DNA of 64,000 bases from Maribacter ulvicola (GTDB lineage: Bacteria; Bacteroidota; Bacteroidia; Flavobacteriales; Flavobacteriaceae): contig NZ_FTMA01000001.1 of the NCBI RefSeq assembly GCF_900155985.1, positions 1,612,001-1,676,000 on the forward strand, read 5' to 3'. Shown here piece after piece: positions 58,486-64,000 of this stretch; the first letter of the stretch is position 1, and every line of letters begins with the position of its first letter. A program made the position numbers and the translations under genes. The notes below the pieces were generated by a model, which was not told the DNA's origin, ran no database searches, and saw only the letters and a list, made by a program, of their open reading frames with translations.

Positions 58486-59781
58486 TTAGTTTCTTCTACT
58501 ACTGCTACTTCTTGATGAACCGGAAGATCTAGTTGAAGACCCGCTGCTAGAACTTCTAGAGCTGCTTCCTGAGCTTTTATAAGAGCTACCACTAGAACTC
58601 CTTCTTCCTGAGCTGTAGTTGCTACTCCTAGAACTGTTTCCGGAGCTACGGTAAGACCTGGTGCTTGTGCCGCTTGAGCTTCTGCCTGAAGAATAGCTTC
58701 TAGAGCTGCTTCTGGAATTTCTGTATGTGGAAGTTCTTGGAACTGAAACCCTGCTGCTTGATTTTGCCGTACCAGAACTATAGGTTCTAGGACTGCTATT
58801 GTATTTTCTTGAAGAACTATTACTGTACCTAGGTGTAGCCCTAGTACTTCTACTTGTTCTATAAGCCCTGTTTTGATCAACACCTATTGTTCTTCTCGTG
58901 CTAGAATTACCGGAGTATGTTCTTGATCTATTTGTATTTGCAGATCTTCTAGCTGTTGTTGATCTGCTAGTAGTGCTTCTGTATCTAGATGAATTGCCTC
59001 TTGTATTTATATTAGACCGACTTCTTGCTGGTGTTGAGGAAAGTCTACTATTATTAGATGTTTGTCTTGTGTAATTTCCTCTTCTAGAGTTGTTCAGGGC
59101 AAAACTTCTGTTAGAGTACCTATTATTGCGGTGGTAGTACCTGTTGCCGTAACCATATCTAGGGTAAGGGTGATTCCATCCAAATCCTATGCTTGCATAC
59201 CCAAAACCTATACCTGCATATCCAAATCCGAAACTTGAATATCCCCAGTTGTTCCATCTGTTCCATCCCCAAGGTTGACCCCAGCCGTAACCATAATATC
59301 CGGCATAGCCAATATTGTTCCAACCCCATCCATAAGGATTGCCATAACCCCAGTTGTTCCATCCATTATTGTGAATATGAATACTGACATTAGCATTGTT
59401 TCCGCCCCAATTGCCATAACCTTCATAATCATTTGCGGTAGCGTAATAATCTGTTAATTGATCTTCGGGAATTTCTGTACCTAAATTATTGCTAGAATAA
59501 GAATCTACATCGGTAAATATTTCTTCATCCAATATTTCGCCATATTGACTGGCTTTTTCGCCAAAATAGTCCTTATAAGTGTTCGGTTCCGTATTGTTTT
59601 GTGTGTAATTTTTCTGTTCAGGTCTTCTTTCTACCGTTTTAGGCATGTCATCAGAAGAGTAGATACCGTCATTATCATAATAAGAAGATTGTTGGTAAGA
59701 GCCACAAGATGTTACAAAAACAGCAAGTGTTACTAATATTATAGTGTTTTGAAGCTTGTTATGGAGTAAAGAATATATCAT
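58486..59781 (-). CDS. Low-complexity lipoprotein, aromatic-Gly centre and Ser/Arg tail
   Basis: 431 residues. A lipoprotein signal (lipobox FVTSC near residue 26) is followed by an acidic region, a Trp/Gly/Tyr/Asn-rich centre (about 130-220, e.g. [18 protein letters not shown]), and a C-terminal half of mainly Ser and Arg ([13 protein letters not shown] pattern). It has no known family or enzyme motif. The strong basic tail could bind an acidic polymer at the cell surface, and the aromatic part could form adhesive material; both are inferred. Antisense frames here are by-products of the repeats. Confidence 0.78.
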   Translation of the reverse strand: MIYSLLHNKLQNTIILVTLAVFVTSCGSYQQSSYYDNDGIYSSDDMPKTVERRPEQKNYTQNNTEPNTYKDYFGEKASQYGEILDEEIFTDVDSYSSNNLGTEIPEDQLTDYYATANDYEGYGNWGGNNANVSIHIHNNGWNNWGYGNPYGWGWNNIGYAGYYGYGWGQPWGWNRWNNWGYSSFGFGYAGIGFGYASIGFGWNHPYPRYGYGNRYYHRNNRYSNRSFALNNSRRGNYTRQTSNNSRLSSTPARSRSNINTRGNSSRYRSTTSRSTTARRSANTNRSRTYSGNSSTRRTIGVDQNRAYRTSRSTRATPRYSNSSSRKYNSSPRTYSSGTAKSSSRVSVPRTSTYRNSRSSSRSYSSGRSSSGTSTRSYRSSGNSSRSSNYSSGRRSSSGSSYKSSGSSSRSSSSGSSTRSSGSSRSSSSRRN

Positions 59782-59877
59782 CAGACCAAAATTATATTGT
59801 TGAACATATTAAAAATAACTAGTTTTACCCAATTATTATATAGTAATATTCACAAAATTTGTGCCAAAGTCCAGATA

Positions 59878-61353
59878 ATGAGTAAAAATTTGACGAAAAG
59901 AAGCGAGGATTATTCCAAGTGGTATAATGAATTAGTGGTTAAGGCAGATTTAGCCGAAAACTCTGGTGTAAGAGGTTGTATGGTCATAAAGCCATATGGT
60001 TATGGTATTTGGGAGAAAATGCAAGCCGGTTTAGATAAGATGTTTAAAGAGACTGGTCATGAGAATGCCTATTTTCCATTATTTATACCAAAATCATATT
60101 TAAGTAAAGAGGCAAGTCATGTAGAAGGGTTTGCAAAAGAATGTGCCGTAGTTACACATTATAGATTGAAAAATGCGGAAGATGGAAGCGGAATTGTTGT
60201 TGATCCAGAAGCTAAACTAGAAGAGGAGCTCATTGTTAGACCTACCTCAGAAACCATTATTTGGGATACCTATAGAAAATGGATTCAGTCTTACAGAGAT
60301 TTACCATTGCTTATCAATCAATGGGCTAATGTAGTTCGTTGGGAAATGCGTACAAGATTGTTCTTAAGAACGGCTGAATTCTTATGGCAAGAGGGGCACA
60401 CGGCTCATGCAACCGAAAAAGAAGCCATTGAAGAAGCGGAACAAATGATGAACGTTTATGCGGATTTTGCAGAAAATCATATGGCTGTACCTGTTATAAA
60501 GGGAACGAAAACAGAAAGCGAACGTTTTGCAGGTGCTATTGAAACCTATTGTATTGAGGCTTTAATGCAAGATGGTAAAGCTTTACAAGCAGGGACTTCT
60601 CATTTTTTAGGTCAGAATTTTGCAAAGGCTTTTGATGTGAAATTTGCAACCAAAGAAGGTGGTAAAGAACATGTTTGGGCTACTTCATGGGGAGTGTCAA
60701 CAAGATTAATGGGGGCGTTGATCATGACGCACAGTGATGATAACGGATTAGTAATTCCTCCAAAATTAGCGCCTATACAGGTTGTTATCGTACCCATCTA
60801 TAAAGGATTGGATCAGTTGGATAAAATTTCAGAAACTGTTAATCCGTTGGTAAAAGAATTAAGAGCTAAAGGTATTTCTGTGAAATTCGACAATAGAGAT
60901 ACACACAAGCCAGGTTTTAAATTTAATGAATATGAATTACGCGGCGTTCCAGTTAGGCTGGCAATAGGTCCAAGAGATCTTGAGAATGGTACTTATGAGC
61001 TAGCTAGAAGAGATACGTTGCAAAAAGAAACGGTTGCGGCAACAGATGTGGTAGCTAAAATTGAGTTTTTAATGGTAGATATTCAAAAAAATATGTACCA
61101 AAAAGCACTTGATTATAGAACTAATCATATCACAGAGGTAAATTCTTATGATGAATTCAAAAAAGTTTTAAAAGAAAAAGGCGGATTTATTTCTGCGCAT
61201 TGGGACGGTAGTAAGGAAACGGAAGAACGTGTTAAAAACGAGACAAAGGCAACAATACGGTGCATTCCCATAGATGCAAAAGAGGAAAAAGGGACTTGTA
61301 TGGTAACCGGTAAGCCGTCAAATAAAAGAGTGTTATTTGCTAAAGCCTATTAA
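59878..61353 (+). CDS. proS: Prolyl-tRNA synthetase, archaeal/eukaryotic-like type
   Basis: 491 residues from the ATG at 59878 ([16 protein letters not shown]); a start at 59797 would add a tail not seen in the family. Class II motifs are [35 protein letters not shown] and the later [10 protein letters not shown]. There is an anticodon-binding domain ([16 protein letters not shown]) and a C-terminal zinc-like domain ending FAKAY, without the editing insertion of the E. coli type. It loads proline on tRNA-Pro. Confidence 0.94.
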   Translation: MSKNLTKRSEDYSKWYNELVVKADLAENSGVRGCMVIKPYGYGIWEKMQAGLDKMFKETGHENAYFPLFIPKSYLSKEASHVEGFAKECAVVTHYRLKNAEDGSGIVVDPEAKLEEELIVRPTSETIIWDTYRKWIQSYRDLPLLINQWANVVRWEMRTRLFLRTAEFLWQEGHTAHATEKEAIEEAEQMMNVYADFAENHMAVPVIKGTKTESERFAGAIETYCIEALMQDGKALQAGTSHFLGQNFAKAFDVKFATKEGGKEHVWATSWGVSTRLMGALIMTHSDDNGLVIPPKLAPIQVVIVPIYKGLDQLDKISETVNPLVKELRAKGISVKFDNRDTHKPGFKFNEYELRGVPVRLAIGPRDLENGTYELARRDTLQKETVAATDVVAKIEFLMVDIQKNMYQKALDYRTNHITEVNSYDEFKKVLKEKGGFISAHWDGSKETEERVKNETKATIRCIPIDAKEEKGTCMVTGKPSNKRVLFAKAY

Positions 61354-61379
61354 TTTTTTGAAAAAATAATAAACAGGTG

Positions 61380-61409
61380 TTGTGTTAGTGAAAAATATTT
61401 GTATTTTTG
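61380..61409 (+). promoter_or_regulatory. Promoter of the tRNA-Glu pair
   Basis: TTG at 61380-61382, then after 19 bases TATTTTTG at 61402-61409: an exact TTG-N19-TAnnTTTG promoter, about 23 bases before the first tRNA. Confidence 0.7.
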
Positions 61410-61431
61410 CATCCGCAATTGCGCAAATTAT

Positions 61432-61503
61432 GGTCCGTTCGTCTAGGGGTTAGGACGCCAGGTTTTCATCCTGGTAACAGGGGTTCGATTCCCCTACGGA
61501 CTA
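61432..61503 (+). tRNA. tRNA-Glu (anticodon TTC), copy 1
   Basis: A 72-base cloverleaf: acceptor GGTCCGT pairs with ACGGACT (one G-U), anticodon stem CCAGG/CCTGG frames the loop with TTC, and the T arm is GGGG-TTCGATT-CCCC. The variable arm is short. CCA is not encoded. Confidence 0.95.
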
Positions 61504-61542
61504 CGAATAAAAATTGGATGTGTTTCCAAGTATTGACATAAT

Positions 61543-61614
61543 GGTCCGTTCGTCTAGGGGTTAGGACGCCAGGTTTTCATCCTGGTAACAGGGGTTCGAT
61601 TCCCCTACGGACTA
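61543..61614 (+). tRNA. tRNA-Glu (anticodon TTC), copy 2
   Basis: Identical to copy 1 over its full length, repeated with a 111-base period. The 39-base spacer is unrelated to the flanks, so the pair arose by tandem duplication and is read from one promoter. Confidence 0.95.
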
Positions 61615-61662
61615 CAAAAATTGAATGGATGAGAATCCGAAGAAATTATAACAAATAATAAA

Positions 61663-61914
61663 ATGGCAAATCACAAGTCGGCATTAAAGAGAATTAGAAG
61701 AAACGAAGCAGTTCGTTTACGAAATAAATATCAGCATAAAACTACACGTAATGCTATTAAAAAATTACGTGCAGAAGAATCTAAGAAGGATGCAGAGGCT
61801 CTTTTTCCAAGTGTAGTTAGTATGATTGATCGTTTAGCTAAACGTAATATTATTCATGATAACAAAGCTGCCAACTTAAAGAGTAAGTTAGCAAAGCACG
61901 TTGCTGCATTGTAA
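61663..61914 (+). CDS. rpsT: 30S ribosomal protein S20
   Basis: 83 residues, very basic, starting MANHKSALKRIRRNEAVRLR, the classic S20 pattern. It binds 16S rRNA at the base of the small subunit. It lies 48 bases after the second tRNA-Glu and may be cotranscribed with the tRNAs. A strong hairpin follows. Confidence 0.96.
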   Translation: MANHKSALKRIRRNEAVRLRNKYQHKTTRNAIKKLRAEESKKDAEALFPSVVSMIDRLAKRNIIHDNKAANLKSKLAKHVAAL

Positions 61915-61933
61915 TACTTTGCCTTATAATTTT

Positions 61934-61961
61934 AAAAGCCTTTCATTAATGAAAGGCTTTT
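61934..61961 (+). terminator. Terminator after rpsT
   Basis: A perfect 14-bp stem without a real loop (AAAAGCCTTTCATT then its complement), followed by T residues. Confidence 0.9.
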
Positions 61962-62134
61962 TTTGTTTCGTTACATTGGGTTATTTTACCTAGGTGGAAT
62001 ATTAAGTTCTTTTATTTATAAGACATTTTTACCTTGGCAAATCAATAAAGTTACCTTTTTGAAACTGTGAAGTTTAATTCTTTCCGCACTCAATAAAATT
62101 AGAGTAACTATTTTTTTATTTTGGTAAAACAGTT

Positions 62135-62818
62135 TTAATTAAAAGCAAGCCTTCTGCCTTTTAAAAAGCCGACGATTAACAACAAGTACATGATAACGAT
62201 TAGAGCTCTTAAAACGGCTCGCAACCCAAAAGAAACCCAAGTTTGGTAATCCGTATAACCTATGATGTATATAATTGGAAATATGGAATAAAAAGTTAGT
62301 AATGAAACGCTAACCCAAAACATTAAATTGTGTGGTTGTACTACATTAAAATCCTTTTCTCTTTTGTCCTTAAAATAGAGAATGATACAAAATACTAATA
62401 TGTAAGATCCAATAGCTAGAGCGTAATAGAGGTTAGTGTCTAATGGGTTTTGAAACAGCGTACTAATTATGTAACTGGCCAGCATTAAAAATGTTCCGTA
62501 GAAAATCCACTTTTTGTACTTGATATTGGTTATCAGTTTTCTGTAAACGTGGTAAAAGAAACAAAAGAATATAATGGCATAAATATTGTAAATTACATCA
62601 TTGTAATTGCTGAATTTTAATTCATTGAAGAAGGTGATTTCATCATAAGTTCTAACCAAGTAGCCTAGTACTTCATTAAGTAAAGTGTAGGTAATGATCA
62701 TTGGAAAGTACTTTAGTGCAGTATCATAATATTTACGGTAGGTTGCAAGAGAGACAAACAGTGTCATTGCATATACTACCATGTAATAATTCTCCTGAAT
62801 AAAATTCCAAATCTTCAT
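62135..62818 (-). CDS. Multi-pass membrane protein of unknown function
   Basis: 227 residues with about seven hydrophobic helices, for example YMVVYAMTLFVSLATYRKYY and YALAIGSYILVFCIILYF. Charged loops are short; no transport or enzyme motif is seen. The pattern resembles 7TM proteins of histidine-kinase-type sensing modules, but no such domain follows. Its gene is 9 bases after the lipoprotein gene, so it is probably the second in an operon. Confidence 0.78.
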   Translation of the reverse strand: MKIWNFIQENYYMVVYAMTLFVSLATYRKYYDTALKYFPMIITYTLLNEVLGYLVRTYDEITFFNELKFSNYNDVIYNIYAIIFFCFFYHVYRKLITNIKYKKWIFYGTFLMLASYIISTLFQNPLDTNLYYALAIGSYILVFCIILYFKDKREKDFNVVQPHNLMFWVSVSLLTFYSIFPIIYIIGYTDYQTWVSFGLRAVLRALIVIMYLLLIVGFLKGRRLAFN

Positions 62819-62827
62819 GCTTATGAA

Positions 62828-63505
62828 TTAAAAGTCGGTTTTTGGAGGTGGACCGCCTTGCCCAAAATTAAATGCGAGACTCTTACTGCCTTGTAGATTG
62901 GAGTTTAATTTGAAATTAGGAACAAAACCTGCATATGCTTTATTTTTTTTATCTAATTGAAAGCTTAAGCCATCACTGTTGTTTTCTTTCCAATTTTTAA
63001 TAAGTTCCGCTTTACCGTCGTCTCCTATATAAAATCCATAATTAATGCCTTCTTGATCTAAAGTAGGTACCATGAAAATAGAGTTTTGTTTTTTGTGAAC
63101 GACCGGTTTTCCATTTGGAAATTTTTCCTCGTTCGGGTAGTTTGCAAAATATAACCTCAATTTAGTAATTTTATCCACGCCGCCTGCGGCCGCTTCTTGG
63201 TCTAAATAGGCAATATACTGTTTCAGTGTTTTATAGTCGAAATCAACAAAGCGTGAAGCTTCAAATTTTTCTTCTGAAGGTCTTTCTTGATTTTCATAAT
63301 CTTCTATGATTTGTACTCTATGTTTAGTGTAGTTGTTATAAATAGCATCTGCTTCGTTCAGTGAAATTATATTGGTTGGTGCTTTTACTTTGGTAGGTTC
63401 TTTAATTTCTGGCTCCTTTTCTTTTTTGGGCTGATTACAACTAAAACAAATTGAGATTAAAATTGCGCACAAAATTTTACTGATGATGGTGGTTGGTCTT
63501 TTCAT
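62828..63505 (-). CDS. Lipoprotein of unknown function
   Basis: 225 residues from the ATG at 63505 (MKRPTTIISKILCAIL), ending in a lipobox CFSC near residue 22; starts further up would spoil the signal. A Lys/Glu/Pro linker (PKKEKEPEIKEPTKVKAP) comes next, then a globular domain (LNEADAIYNNYTKHRVQIIEDY). The C-terminus PPPKTDF is proline-rich. No known family is recognised. It pairs with the membrane-protein gene downstream and could form a complex with it. Confidence 0.8.
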   Translation of the reverse strand: MKRPTTIISKILCAILISICFSCNQPKKEKEPEIKEPTKVKAPTNIISLNEADAIYNNYTKHRVQIIEDYENQERPSEEKFEASRFVDFDYKTLKQYIAYLDQEAAAGGVDKITKLRLYFANYPNEEKFPNGKPVVHKKQNSIFMVPTLDQEGINYGFYIGDDGKAELIKNWKENNSDGLSFQLDKKNKAYAGFVPNFKLNSNLQGSKSLAFNFGQGGPPPKTDF

Positions 63506-63641
63506 TTTCTGAGAATTGTTATTATTAATAAGAAAATACATAAAAGATTGGGGAGAGTTCTTTTGTTCTGCACTAAAGATATTAAAAATATAATAGTAGT
63601 GAAGTAATACCTTTTGACTATTAAGTAAATAGGTGTAAAAT

Positions 63642-63676
63642 AAAAATCCCAATTTCTAAAAGAAATTGGGATTTTT
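63642..63676. terminator. Bidirectional hairpin terminator after rho
   Basis: A perfect 16-bp stem (AAAAATCCCAATTTCT at 63642-63657, complement at 63661-63676) with a 3-base loop, placed just after the rho stop. Confidence 0.9.
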
Positions 63677-63695
63677 AATGATGGTATATAAAGTG

Positions 63696-64000
63696 TTATT
63701 GATTCATTGTCATCAAGAACTCTTCGTTATTCTTGGTTTGTTTAAAACGTTGCTCTATAAATTCCATAGCTTCTACCGGGTTCATGTCGGCAAGATATTT
63801 TCGCATGATCCACATACGTTGTAAAGTGCTTTCATCTAATAGCATATCATCTCTACGTGTACTAGAAGAGGTAAGGTCAATTGCAGGGAAAATTCTTCTG
63901 TTCGCAATTTTACGATCTAACTGAAGCTCCATGTTACCGGTACCTTTAAATTCTTCAAAAATAACTTCGTCCATTTTAGATCCAGTTTCTGTTAATGCCG
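63696..64000 (-). CDS. rho: Transcription termination factor Rho, C-terminal end (cut by window edge)
   Basis: About the last 101 residues of Rho, a hexameric RNA-dependent helicase that ends transcription. The visible part includes [22 protein letters not shown], the R-loop/arginine region, then [15 protein letters not shown] and the C-terminal helix [17 protein letters not shown]. The frame is open to the window end, so the true start is outside. Confidence 0.93.
   Translation of the reverse strand, partial: ALTETGSKMDEVIFEEFKGTGNMELQLDRKIANRRIFPAIDLTSSSTRRDDMLLDESTLQRMWIMRKYLADMNPVEAMEFIEQRFKQTKNNEEFLMTMNQ

Noticed and set aside
58455-58883. 142-residue minus-strand frame rich in Ala, Val and Glu
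   Set aside because: It is an alternative frame of the Ser/Arg repeat region of the lipoprotein gene.
61432-61614. Possible integration (att) site at the duplicated tRNA-Glu
   Set aside because: No integrase or foreign genes are nearby; a plain tandem duplication explains the repeat.

Overview
The window comes from a marine-type member of the Flavobacteriaceae (Bacteroidota). The evidence is low GC, two proteins with the type B sorting tail of the type IX secretion system, a SecD-SecF fusion, an archaeal-type prolyl-tRNA synthetase, frequent lipoproteins, and promoters of the Bacteroidota form TTG-N19-TAnnTTTG with little Shine-Dalgarno signal. Species cannot be named from this alone. It is a chromosomal segment of mostly core genes; no insertion sequence, prophage or CRISPR array is visible.

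Layout. 0-7.5 kb: the end of a sensor histidine kinase, an acetyltransferase, a decayed Fur-type regulator beside a perfect 25-bp operator-like palindrome, a thioredoxin-reductase-like flavoprotein, an Lrp/AsnC regulator divergent from a frameshifted metE, and a VOC protein. 7.5-19.3 kb: a Tat-exported Gfo/Idh/MocA oxidoreductase with a secreted FGE-fold protein, then two 875-residue GH63-like glucosidase paralogs flanking a tight operon of a PLP enzyme, a DUF1611 (DgcN-like) protein and a dipeptide-epimerase-type (DgcA-like) enolase-superfamily enzyme. 19.3-25.5 kb: a nonsense-mutated SRPBCC gene, ftsE, a 1005-residue TPR protein and an outer-membrane barrel. 25.5-34 kb: OmpA-like, NIPSNAP, MFS, NYN/OST-HTH, DUF885, amidohydrolase and DUF2911 genes. 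34-44.3 kb: asnB, csbD-like, gyrB, a small lipoprotein, mdh, an unknown exported protein and secDF. 44.3-53.4 kb, mainly minus strand: a tandem ABC ATPase, an acetyltransferase, a DUF192 lipoprotein, lgt, yidD, DUF779 plus aldehyde dehydrogenase with a divergent AraC regulator, and folE-cysS. 53.5-64 kb: two T9SS-secreted proteins, a FadL-like barrel, a low-complexity lipoprotein, proS, two identical tRNA-Glu genes, rpsT, an unknown membrane protein with a lipoprotein, and the C-terminus of rho.

The most interesting unit is the PLP enzyme / DUF1611 / epimerase operon at 13.4-16.6 kb. It has the pairing reported for acetylation-dependent D-glutamate use, here with an extra threonine-synthase-like enzyme and flanking glucosidases. 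Three genes in the first 20 kb (Fur-like, metE, SRPBCC) carry disabling lesions. These may be real decay, phase-variable or slippery sites, or sequence errors; the Fur-like lesion also removes residues, which favours real decay. Many genes end in strong hairpin terminators, several shared by convergent neighbours.
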